Assembly (NCBI RefSeq): GCF_025118155.1
Contig: NW_026251417.1
Coordinates: 186,001-250,000, forward strand
DNA: 64,000 bases
DNA from: Cokeromyces recurvatus
Taxonomy: Eukaryota > Mucoromycota > Mucoromycetes > Mucorales > Mucoraceae
Direction: 5' to 3'
Shown here one piece after another: positions 1 through 10,084 of the stretch (the stretch's first letter is position 1; every line of letters begins with the position of its first letter). The notes under the pieces are model-generated. The model made no database searches. It was not told where the DNA came from and saw only the letters and a program-made list of their open reading frames with translations. A program made the position numbers and the translations under genes.

Positions 1-488
1 CACGATACTTGCTACTTATCTGATTACAAGCAAAAGAAAGTCTACTCTATATGAGGACCTCCTCTTGATAAAAAAAAAACTCCAACTCTCTTTCAGGGAA
101 ATCAAAATGATAATAACAATAAGAAGAAAAAGGCTTCAACAAGAACGCCCTTTTTTGTTTTTTTGCAGGAACTTCATATTTGTATCTAATTTTGATTGGA
201 TAAGAAGAAGTCCGTTTATTATCGGGATAAGCTTCTAAAAATAAAATAGGAAATTACAGTACTACGAAGTTCATATACTGTTACTTTATTATTATAATAG
301 AAGACACCACAACAGTCATTATCCAATATTCATATATGTAATGTAATTTAATTTTTATTTTTGTTTTTATTTTTCCTTTTTTTTTTTATTTTTTCTTTTC
401 TTTTCTTTTCCTTTTTTCTTTCTTTTCCTTCCTCTTCTTCTTCTTTTATTATTATTATTATTATTATTATCATTTTATAAATATTACA
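1..488. other. upstream region of the RhoGDI gene, no gene seen
   Basis: There is no convincing coding exon here. The part next to the RhoGDI start is strongly pyrimidine-rich on the plus strand, followed by an ATT trinucleotide run at about 447-471. This suits a promoter and 5' leader of the downstream gene. Any gene extending in from the left edge would have left a clear reading frame, and I see none. Confidence 0.5.
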
Positions 489-1597
489 ATGACTGACCAT
501 AACGAAAAAGATGACCTTTTGCCTACTCAAACTACTGGTTATAAGCCAGGAGAAAAGAAAAGTCTTCAAGAATACCAAAAGTTGGATGCTCAAGACGAGT
601 CTTTAAACAAGTGGAAGGAGTCTCTTGGTTTAAATAAAGCTGCTATTCAATGTAATTTTTGTTAGTTTGTCCATTATATAAATATGTGTTAAACGTGTTC
701 ACCTTTTTTTTTTTTTTGGAAAATGCATTTTAGCTGGTCCTGTGGATGATCCTCGTCGAGTAAGTATAAAAAAAAATATATTTGTGTATATAGAAAGAAA
801 GGGAAGAATGAGTGGGCGGACGGACGGACGGACGGATGGGCGGATGGGCGGAAAACAAGAAGACTTTTTTTTTTTTTTTTTTTTTTCTATTCGATAAAAT
901 ACTTAATCCTTGGTTTAATAGGTTGTTGTTGAATATATTGCTCTTGAAGTTGAAGGTCGTCCAGATGTTAGAGTTGATTTATCTACTCCCTGTAAGTTTC
1001 TTTACTTGTGTTTTCTTTCCAAAATTATAACAAAAAAGAAACTGACCTTCAAAAAAAAATTTTTTTTTTCATTCTCTGTAATAGCTGCTGTTCAGCAAGC
1101 AAAGAACACGCCTTTTACTATTAAGGAAGGTGTTGAATATCGTATGAAAGTCAAGTTCAGGTAAAAAAAAAAAAGAAGAAAAATGATTATGTTTATTTTA
1201 TTCTCTAATTCAATTTGTGATAGAGTTCAACATGATGTTGTTTCTGGTTTAAAATATTTACAAGTTGTTAAGAGAAAGGGTGTCAGAGGTAATACACATC
1301 TATTTTTTTTTATCGTGTCACGAAATTAACTTTATTGACATAGTCGATAAGACTGAAGAAATGATTGGCAGTTATGGTCCATCTGCTGAACCTTATGAAA
1401 AGAAATTCCAAATGGAAGAAGCTCCTTCTGGATTCTTTGTTCGAGATCACTATGAAGCAAAGGTATTTCTTCTATAAAGTGGTAGAGTTATAAACATGTA
1501 TCTTATTCATATTATTTTGTAGAGTAAATTTGTTGATGATGATGGTGTTACGCATATGGAATGGACTTGGTCCTTTGATATCAAGAAGGACTGGTAA
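489..1597 (+). CDS. RDI1: Rho GDP-dissociation inhibitor (RhoGDI)
   Basis: Seven exons join in phase: 489-651, 734-759, 922-991, 1085-1160, 1224-1288, 1344-1462 and 1523-1597. They give 197 residues, the usual RhoGDI length. The N-terminus is the flexible acidic/lysine-rich arm ending in QEYQKLDAQDESLNKWKESLG. The immunoglobulin-like domain follows, with IALEVEGRPDV, EGVEYRMKVKF, GLKYLQVVKRKGV, a Y-G-P motif in the segment GSYGPSAEPYEKKF, EEAPSGFFVRDHYEAKSKF and the family C-terminus EWTWSFDIKKDW. RhoGDI keeps prenylated Rho/Cdc42 GTPases in the cytosol by covering their geranylgeranyl tail and blocking GDP release. The first ATG follows a T-rich leader and starts a standard N-terminus. All introns are short. 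Confidence 0.96.
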
Positions 1598-2014
1598 ACA
1601 CTACTTTTATAATTATATATAATAAGCTCTACTCTATCAAAAACAAAAAAAAAGGAAGAGTTACCAAGAATGAATACATACAAATTAAAACACACAAAAA
1701 ACAAAAAAAAAACAAAAAAAAAAAAGGTACGGGAAGCAGAGAGAGAGAGAGAGAGAGAAGGAGGGGCCTCTTCTTTCACTCACTCACTTACTCACTCACT
1801 CACTTACTCACTCACTCACTTACTCACTCACTCATTCTCTTTTCCTTCTTTATATAAACTCTTTAACATATTTACATGTATGTCGTAAAGTGTCCTTTTT
1901 TTTTATATACATATACGTTTGAAGTCGTCTTCTTTAAATGATAATAAAAAAAAATTGATTCTCTTTATTTTATTTACAACAACATGTAATAATATTATTT
2001 TGTGATACATTTAT
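1598..2014. other. convergent 3' region with tetranucleotide microsatellite
   Basis: The 3' ends of the RhoGDI gene (plus) and the Bax-inhibitor-like gene (minus) face each other here. The stretch holds poly-A runs, a GA run at about 1739-1758 and the CACT/TACT-type repeat listed separately. No further gene is seen. Confidence 0.6.
1777..1835. repeat. CACT-type microsatellite with 16-base higher-order period
   Basis: Tandem CACT units are interrupted at regular steps by TACT, so the pattern CACTCACTCACTTACT repeats about three and a half times. It is preceded by a GA run and lies just past the RhoGDI stop codon, probably in its 3' UTR. Confidence 0.9.
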
Positions 2015-3135
2015 TTAATTTCCTGGGTATAAAATATCTGGAAATACATTATCAAAATTGTCTGTTAATTCACATACGTGATGTATAAAATAGATTGGGT
2101 AAAGAACATCAACAAAGAAACAAACGTTAGCCAACATAAAGTCATCTGATGTCACATTTTGCATAATAAAATATAGTTCTAAAATGATGTAAATACATAT
2201 TAAACTAGCTATTGTTATAGGAAACAAAATTTCGATAGGATCCATTTCATAACTATATCTTAGCCCTAAAGAACATAAACAGAGGGCACCTAGACTACAC
2301 ACACTATATCCCTATTGTTGTTAGTAATAGTCATAATAGTAATAATAATCACTTACAAAGGAAATACACCTGAAAATGAATACCTTTTTTGAAAGGTGTA
2401 TAAAATGCAGCATGATAATCCAAAAATGGTCATGATAATAACAGAAATACCTTCTTCATACACTGCTTTTGAAACTTTTTATAATTAAAAACAAAATAAT
2501 AGGTTGAGTTGATAATTTACGATGTGCATGCTTCATCTTTACCGTTTTTGGTCATTTTGTACCTATATTAGCTATAACAAGTGACATAGTTAATGTATAC
2601 AAACATAATAAAGTCGTCCTAACTGCCTTCGTTAGTTGAAAATATTGATTCCAAAGTTGCCAAATAATGATTAAACTAAATAAAAATGTAGGTGCTACAG
2701 GAATCCACCAAGTCCAAGTACTATTATAATAAAGAGATTAATTGAAAATCCATTGAATCTAATTCATCCATGTCATTCATTCATTTATTCACTCTTTTTG
2801 TTTTTTTTTTCTTTTACCTATTCTTAAGCCATTCAAATAAGGGACAGACTTTAACAATAAAAAACATGGTAAAAGCTAAAATTAATAATTGACTTGTTGT
2901 AATGCAAAGCACTTTTCTTGCAAATTCTATTCCAACAACATTAGTTATTAACTATAAAGCTAGAAGGGATAACTCTTTGTTATATACCTAATTGCTGAAC
3001 AATATTTAAACGAGAAACCGAGATGCCAAAAATGTCTTGGTCAAGATGAGCAGAGCCATATCTTTGTAATGGATCAGGTGGAGTGATTCCAGGATACCTT
3101 TCTGTTGAATTATTAAATGTATTGTAGTTACTCAT
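2015..3135 (-). CDS. divergent Bax inhibitor-1 / lifeguard (TMBIM) family protein
   Basis: Five exons are read on the minus strand starting at MSNYNTFNNSTERYPG (3135). Exon 1 ends in LNIVQQL and joins EFARKVLCITTSQLLILA, which matches the family signature R-x-A-F-v-R-K-V-y. Then come a helix ending in CPLFEWLKN, an exon with WTWWIPVAPTFLFSLIIIW and RTTLLCLYTLTMSLVIANI, the loop TFQKRYSFSGVFPF, and a last exon with SDDFMLANVCFFVDVLYPIY, which corresponds to the family's DDY..AAL.LYLDI..LF. About seven hydrophobic segments are predicted. Family members sit in ER or Golgi membranes and modulate calcium leak and cell death. The 3' splice site of exon 2 was placed after an AACTAATG branch site because a nearer AG gives an in-frame stop. 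The sequence is divergent, so the family call is good but the subfamily is open. Confidence 0.72.
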
Positions 3136-3474
3136 TAATATTATATGAATTTTATTTCTTTCTTTGTCATAATAATGAAAATAAAAAAAAAGGTACAAAA
3201 AAAAAATAAAATAAAATAATAACAATACAATTAGGGCCTATGCTAACTACAAAATTTACTACTCCGCTCGTCAAAAAAAAAAAGTGAAATAATATTATTA
3301 TAAAAGGAGAAAATAAAAATAATAAAAGGAAAGAAATGATCTCCTTTTGTAGCTTCATTTTCCTCCTATTAATTTCATTTTGTTGACTTTAATTTACTTA
3401 TTTTTTTTAAAAAAAATGCTTCTCTTTCTCTTTTTCTATTTGTCTTGGATCTGTTATTGATAATACGAATACTT

Positions 3475-4577
3475 ATGAAAGAAGAAAATAGTCCAGTGTT
3501 ATTACTTACTTTAGATGATGTATTACATAGGAAAAGTCAACCTCCTGTATGTCTTTATAATTTTTATATCGTATTAAAAGATCGACTAGGGCTTGAGATT
3601 CTTTTGGATTTTTGGTTAGATGTAACACAAGCCAATTTGTTATATAAAAGATATATAAAGAGTTCATCAAGGAAAGAGATGGAATCCGCTTTATTATTAA
3701 CTACAGCACCCTCATTATTACAACAGAACTCAAACGATCATCTCTTGACAACTCTACTACTTTTATCAGATTCATGTCGTCCTGTATTCATAAGCAAGAA
3801 GCCTCGACCACCACCACCTACACAAAGGGAGATGATAGAGACCCTTGAGGGCATCTATCTTCGTTATATCGTTCCAAATGCAGAGAAAGAAATTGAACAA
3901 TTACCTTATTCTATAAAGGAAGCGATTAGACTTCATTTTCATCAACTATCCCCAGAGGATCCCATCATTTATGACCAAGCTAAAGACTATGTTTATCAAT
4001 TACTTGCTTCTACTTTTCCTTTATTTTTACGTTATAAATTATGGATGAACTTGACTTTACCTCAACAAGTGGCAAGACTTTTCTCTGGTCTCTTTTGTTT
4101 ATGTATAGGATTTTCTTTTGAATTTTCATTTATATTTTTAGATATTCAACCTTGGCAAAAGAGATTATGGGTAAAAGTGAATTAGAAATTGACTTTTTTT
4201 TTTTTTTTTTTTTTTTTGGGAAGGGTTTAACCTTATCTTTTATTTTTATAAGGGTATTTTACCTATTATTTCTGGTGTGTTTTGTATAATAACTTCAATG
4301 ATAGGTATTGACCCTATTTGGGTCCTTATCTTTAATACAAGGTATAAACATACATACATACATACATAACATAGATGCTAGATTTTTTTTTTTTTTTTAA
4401 AAAAAAAACTTTCTTATTTTTATTAGTGAAACTATTCCTTTTCATTTTAATCAAATCATAGAACCTAAAGCTAAAAATATATTACGAAAAAGATCTTTAC
4501 ATGTACTTGGTATTATTTTATTAATCACTTTCATTATCATGGCCTTCTTTTGTACTATTGCTGGAAAACGACTTTAA
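3475..4577 (+). CDS. RAX1: RAX1-like protein: RGS domain plus C-terminal membrane segments
   Basis: Three exons (3475-4170, 4253-4341, 4427-4577) give 311 residues. The N-terminal half is an RGS-type helical bundle: the start LTLDDVLHRKSQPPVCLYNF, LGLEILLDFWLDVTQ, an insert of serines and prolines, then LRYIVPNAEKEIEQLPYSIK and the closing IIYDQAKDYVYQLLASTFPLF. Two or three hydrophobic segments follow, and the last exon reads IIEPKAKNILRKRSLHVLG and ends in FFCTIAGKRL, as in yeast Rax1 and its filamentous-fungal relatives. Rax1 marks bud or growth sites in S. cerevisiae; the filamentous homologues are RGS proteins acting on heterotrimeric G alpha. The first ATG in frame is 3475; the frame is open further upstream, but only without an ATG. 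The role here is inferred from the family. Confidence 0.8.
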
Positions 4578-4744
4578 TAAAAACTAGATCCCATATTTTA
4601 TTACTATAGCAACTTACCGGTGATGTTGTATTATAAAAAGAGGGGAGAGAAGAGGAGGGGGGGGAGGGTAAAAGTAAGGGAGAGGTGGCTTATATTTGTA
4701 TGCACTTGTTTTTTAATGTACAAAAAAAAAAAAAAAAAAAAAAA
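4578..4744. other. short convergent 3' spacer, G-rich
   Basis: This spacer separates the stop codons of the RAX1-like gene and the minus-strand membrane-protein gene. It carries a purine-rich block at 4640-4690 with G runs at 4642-4645, 4657-4664, 4666-4668 and 4678-4680, and then an A run at about 4723-4744. Confidence 0.7.
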
Positions 4745-6401
4745 CTATTCTATAGACCATCTTTCTTGATTATTTGTATATTTTTCTACTCCATTTGCAG
4801 ATGTAGTATGCATAGGATGATTAGAGGAAGTAGTAAGAGATGTAGCATGTGATACTATAAACAAAAGAAACCATTAGTTTCCTTCTTCTTCTTCTTCTCC
4901 TTTTTTTTTTTTTTGTAAATATCATATACATACTATGATTAATTAATCCATGATTGAAATTCCTTAAACATATAATAGCAGAGGGTACTGAAGCCTAGAA
5001 TAATCAAAATAAATCAAATAAATAAGAATGATTCCCCCCCTTTTTTTTAATATAGAAGATTACCAAAATAAGAACCATATCAACACATACTAATAAATAG
5101 GAATAGGAATATTATTATTATTATTATGATTATTGTTAATAACGTAGGGATATACTTACAAAAGAAAGTTAAAAAAATTCTAGATCCTATGAATCTTTCT
5201 GGATTTCGAGATATAGTAACAAGCATATAAATAAAATAAGCCATACTTGCCATTGAAAATACAATAAATAAATACATATGTAATTTCAATTCTCGACGTA
5301 GCTATTATAAAATTGTTAGTCATAAGAATCATCTATTATATACATATATACTCCTTTACCCCGAAAAAAGCAAAAACCAACATAGCAATGGATACTAAGC
5401 AACTGAGTATAATGTGTTCTATTAATTCTTTAATTATATTGGATCTAGCTTGTGCATCAATTGCTTCTGGTAACCATGCAACAATCAATAAAACTAAATA
5501 TTGAATTGAAAATCCCAAAAAGAAAAAGAAATCAAACTTCAAAAGCATCATAAAGATTTGATACATTTTATAACGATCTATTCATAAATAATAATACTTT
5601 TTTTGTTAAAAAGAGAAAGAGAGATTTGATTCTTATTTATCACAATAATACCTCTCATTGTTAGATCTGCTCCAATTTTTTTATATATTTGCCAGCCAAA
5701 TTCAAGATATAGTTTATAAGCTAAAAATGTAAAAAGAATGGACGAGATGAGCATCACACAAATCTGTGTAATCTCCGCCCAACGAGAAGCATGATAGGTG
5801 TCACCCAAAAAGGCGATAACAAGACTAACACTAGGATCCTCTGTATTACTGAACAAAGTTGAAGATTGATGATATTGAATAATTGTATAAGCACTCATAC
5901 CCAATTCAAATACGACCAGCGCAATTAATTGGATTGTATTTTTTTGATATATCTAATTTTATCATTTATAAACGAACGAATAACATGAATAAATATGTAA
6001 TATTAAACTTTTTTTTTTTTTTATTTTTTTTTTTTTATTTTTTTTTTAATTAATATTATTACCGCATCTAATATTAAAACGACTGTAAATAATTGGGCTA
6101 TAATAAAAAGAGCAAAATAAACTAATAATGAACGTGCATTTGAATAAGCAGTGAAGAGTGCCTGTCCAAACGCTTTTTGATTTAAACGTTCTTCATTAAT
6201 AATATTGATTTGATTTGCATGGTTTTGAAATATAATAGCTTCAAATAAGATGGCTAATATTGCTTGTAAAAGTATTGTTAAAAAAATGGCACGTGTCCAT
6301 TTTGAATCTCCAAACTAAATTATGAATAATGTGTATATATTATAGAAGAAGAGGTTATCATCAGATAAGAGAACACTTACAAAGTGTGAAATATTCCACA
6401 T
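4745..6401 (-). CDS. conserved fungal multi-pass membrane protein, function unknown
   Basis: At least seven exons lie on the minus strand. I place the start at 6401 (MWNISHF), joined in phase to [17 protein letters not shown]. Further exons contain [19 protein letters not shown], a segment with [70 protein letters not shown], a short helix [19 protein letters not shown] and a polar tail ending NNQERWSIE. About seven to nine hydrophobic helices are visible. Lys-Phe-Asp-Phe-Phe inside a helix is a distinctive motif that I associate with an unnamed family in Mucoromycota and Basidiomycota. I do not know its function. The T-rich open frame upstream of 6401 was left out because it does not join in phase and belongs to an intron or leader. 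Confidence 0.7.
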
Positions 6402-6646
6402 GAATAAAATAAACTAATAAATAAAGAAAAGAAAGAGAGAGAAAAGGAGAAACAATAAAATGCAATAATTCGACCTTTTAGTTCCAAAAATATATAAGGG
6501 GCTAAAAAAAGAAAAAGAGAAGAGAAAAAGAAAAAAAAAAAAAAAAAAAAAAAAGACAAAAAAGAGACAAAAAAAATTACTATTTATGGAAAAGAGAAGA
6601 GCGGGGAATAGAAAACATAAAATAACATATTATATTCTTCTTTTGA

Positions 6647-8637
6647 TTAAACAAATAATAATCTTTCTTCATAATATTGAATCAACTAAAAATAGATTCA
6701 ATTGTGAGCTCTTTTACTGCTTTCTTTCTTTTAAAGCTAATAATTTTTTTTTCAATGCTTACCGTTTCAGGGATCTTTTCATGTATCTCTGACATTGAAT
6801 GAATCGTCTTTTCACCATTATTCCTGAAATATTTAATATGTTAAGCCACATCCAAAAAAAATAAAATAAAAAAATTATCTGTTTACCATTCAATATAACA
6901 AAGCATCGTCTTTGGTTCAATAGGTGATGCTTGGACACAAATTCTTTTTAAATCACTATTCCATTTAGTCTTACTATTTGGCCAAGAATTAGGAAATACA
7001 TATCCAAGTTCAATCATGTATTTTGGTACATGTTTTAAATAAGTCTCCACCATTTTAGCAGAATCTTCAGACTTTTTATCCATTGTTTTTTCTATTTGTT
7101 TTTGTTTCTTTCGTGAAGATTGCTCTGGAGAACTTTCTGTTATTTTATTCGTTAATGGTCTCTTTTTATTATTGAGGGAAGGTTTCATGTTTTCCTTTTT
7201 CTGCTCTTCTTCTATACTATCCAGTTCTGTTTCTGTAGGCACATTAGATGGTCTTTCAATGTGGGGCAAATTATCCCAGTAAGCGATACATAACTCGGGT
7301 ACATCACTTTGTATTTTTGTTAGTATTCATTATTCAAGGTGATTTATAAGTAATTGACTTACGTGTGAATAGTAGTTGCACTCTCCATTGTATTCTCTGA
7401 TGAAGGATAGCCCTTCCATTTGATTTCATATTTTACAACTTTACCCTTTTGATAAAAATAGATTAACAATTTTCCTGATATTAAACATACTATTTTTATT
7501 TATTTATTTTTTTACCTTGTAAATTCGATGGCCTTCAATCTTTTCGACTTCATATTCTTCTTCTACATCACTCTCTTCTTCTTCTTCTTCTTCTTCTTCT
7601 TCAATAACACGTTTCTTTTTTTCTTTTGTCTTTCGAGATTTTCTAGTATTTCCTGATTCCTTGGGTAGTTCAAGTTGTTTACCTGTCTTTGCCGTCTTTT
7701 TAGGTTGTTCAGCTTTATCAGAATCACTAGAATCTATATCTGACATGGTTTGATTTTTTGTAGTATTTTGGTGTTGATTCTCTTTTCTAGAGATAGCTTC
7801 AATGACATTGACCGCTTCTTCATCAGACTCTTCACCGTCTTCAGCTACTTGGCCTTTTTTAGGTTCTTTTACATGTTCTATAGATTCTTCAACTTCATTT
7901 GTTTCACTTTCTAAACTTTCATCAACTTTAGTTTCTTTAGGATTTTCAACTTGTTCATCCAATCCACTCTCCTCAGTCTTTTCAAATTTATCTGATTTAT
8001 TCATTTCTTCAACTATTTCCGTTGTTTCAACTATTTCTGTAGTTTCAATCATTTCTAAATCTTCCACATCTTGACTTTCTTTTTCTTTTTCAGCCTCTTT
8101 AATATCTGTATCCTTTTTTACGCTAGTGTGATTATTCACTTCTTCTGATTGCGTTTCTTTGGCTGTTTCAAAACCTTGATCGGTTTCATCTTCTTCAGCC
8201 ATATCTATAGCATTCACATCATTATCAAGAGAGAGAAATAATTCTTTTTCTTGCTGCAAAATCATATCCATATCCTCTTGCATTTTTTCTATATCACGAT
8301 CCAAATTACCCAAACTATCTTGATCAATCTCTGTTTGCTTTCCAGCTTCAGTTTCACTAGCGGTTGCCATGTTATCTTTATCAAGTGCCACTTCATTTTC
8401 TGACAAGTCTTTGTTTATCTCATCATTCACTTCAGTATATAACACATCTTGTTGCTCTTTATTTAATGGCTCTTCAAGTTGATTCTCAATGCTGGAAGTG
8501 GGTACAGATGATTCTACTACGATTTCTGTCGAAATTACTTTTTTTATTACAGTCACCTCACTATCAACGACATTGGTCAATTCATCTGTAGTATCTTTTT
8601 CGATATCTCTTAAAAACTCATTTGTAGAATCTGTCAT
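6647..8637 (-). CDS. heterochromatin protein 1 (Swi6/HP1) with long acidic N-terminus
   Basis: Five exons (8637-7516, 7445-7363, 7306-6887, 6823-6763, 6685-6647) sum to 574 residues. The chromodomain starts near residue 360 with EEEYEVEKIEGHRIYKGK, followed by YEIKWKGYPSSENTMES. The three aromatic residues that bind methylated H3K9 in HP1 (Tyr in EYEVE, Trp and Tyr in KWKGY) are present, but the usual NTWEP is NTMES. A lysine/serine-rich hinge follows. The chromo shadow domain contains RICVQASPIEPKTMLCYIEW, GEKTIHSMSEIHEKIPE and the C-terminus LIQYYEERLLFV. The first 360 residues are low-complexity, rich in Glu, Asp, Ser and Thr. HP1 proteins bind H3K9me and dimerise through the shadow domain to form silent chromatin. 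The typical size is 200-330 residues, so the acidic extension is unusual. Confidence 0.93.
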
Positions 8638-8721
8638 TTATGCTAAATTATTATCTTTTTTTGTTTAAAATAAAAAAAAAAAAAAAAAATAAAGAAAAAA
8701 AGAAAAAAGATAGTTGAACGC

Positions 8722-8757
<36 letters not shown>

Positions 8758-8886
8758 GGAAAGATAATAATGCCTCTTTTTTTTATGTGACCGGCATTTG
8801 TGAATCAGTAGTAAGTAGACAGGAATTCATTACATAATACAGACACAAAAACCTTTATTCTATTGGTGAGGACGTCTTCCTCTTTC

Positions 8887-8917
<31 letters not shown>

Positions 8918-8922
8918 CATTA
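8638..8922. promoter_or_regulatory. divergent promoter between HP1 and TMEM19 genes
   Basis: This 285-base region separates the two start codons, which point away from each other. It contains an A run at about 8671-8689, a T run at about 8725-8756 and another T run just before the TMEM19 ATG. I see no clear TATA box or known site. Confidence 0.5.
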
Positions 8923-10016
8923 ATGAACATCCTATTTGCTTTAAGTTTATCTATAGCACTTGTTATTCACTCAAGACGTAAAAAGTCACTAAGTGTGGAT
9001 GGAGCAGCAGCAGCATTTATACTGGGCATGGTTACTTTTTCCTCGTCCTTTTGGGTTTTCACAGTGATTTTGATGACCTTCTTTTTGAGTAGTTCGAAAT
9101 TAACTAAATTTAAGGCAGAACGAAAAAAGATGTTGGAAGCAGAGTATGAAGCCTCCAGTGAACGTAATGCAATTCAAGTTCTGTGTAATGGCTTAGCTGG
9201 AGGAATTGCAGTCTTTTTGTTCCAGTTATTTTGCAACAACAAATCTACTACTAATGATATCTGTTTTGATCATACACGGTTAAGTGTTGTCTTATTATGG
9301 GCCTATGTTGGGTAACATGCATAACACCTCTTAGTCATATACATATAAAGATGTATATTAATACTATTTTTTTTTTTATATATTTATATATATTTTAGGC
9401 ATTATGGATGTTGTGCAGGTGATACTGTAAATGTTGTTATATGTATATATGTATACATCTAGGATGAGCTTCTTATCATGACTAACATATACATGTATAT
9501 AGTGGGCAAGTGAGTTGGGTATTTTAAATAAAGAATGGCCCATTTTGATTACACGTATGAAAAAAGTACCACCAGGCACAAATGGTGGCGTGTCTGGACT
9601 TGGATTAGCAGCTTCCCTTGCTGGAGGAGCTTTAGTAGGGTTATCGGGAGCATTCACGTTAGCACTGGAGCAGCCCTGTCATGGCTTTGCATGGGAATTG
9701 ATTGTATTAGGTTCATTCGCTGGCTTAGGAGGTTCTTTGGTAAAAAAAAAAAAAAGAACGAAAAAAAAAAAAGAGAATTAAGCCAGTTATTAACACGATA
9801 ATTATCATATAGATTGATTCTTTATTGGGCGCAACAGTTCAACAAAGTTTATATTCTGAAGACAGGAAAAAGATTGTGCCTGAAAAAGTTAAAGAAGATG
9901 AAAATATTAAAGTTATTAGTGGTATACCCTTATTAGATAATCATCAAGTTAACATTCTATCCTCATTTATCATGACGTTTATTTGTGGATGGATTGCATT
10001 TTATCTTTATCCTTAA
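8923..10016 (+). CDS. TMEM19 / DUF92 family integral membrane protein
   Basis: Four exons (8923-9311, 9399-9426, 9503-9739, 9813-10016) sum to 285 residues. The protein is hydrophobic with about six membrane helices. Family marks are SLSVDGAAAAFILG near the N-terminus, SSSKLTKFKAERKK after the second helix, the signature HYGCCAGDTWASELG spread over a 28-base exon and the next exon, and KVPPGTNGGVSGLGL. The protein ends with FICGWIAFYLYP. The family covers eukaryotic TMEM19, archaeal/bacterial DUF92 proteins and plant VTE6, which phosphorylates phytyl phosphate using CTP. A polyprenyl- or phytyl-phosphate kinase role is therefore possible but untested in fungi. The ATG directly follows a long T run. 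Confidence 0.92.
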
Positions 10017-10084
10017 ATAAAACATGACATCTATACTATTATATACTTGTTTTATTTCGATATATATGCATATATATAACTAAA

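Noticed and set aside
348..593. minus-strand open frame over the RhoGDI leader
   Set aside because: It is a shadow of the plus-strand leader; poly-Ile, Glu and Lys come from simple repeats.
3445..3474. ten extra residues before the RAX1-like start
   Set aside because: That frame begins with TTG, not ATG; the first ATG in frame is 3475.
6377..6559. poly-Phe frame upstream of the unnamed membrane protein
   Set aside because: It cannot join in phase to the FGDSKWTRA exon, while MWNISHF at 6401 does. The hydrophobicity is only a T run.
9376..9657. minus-strand frame opposite TMEM19
   Set aside because: It is the antisense shadow of a well-supported exon.
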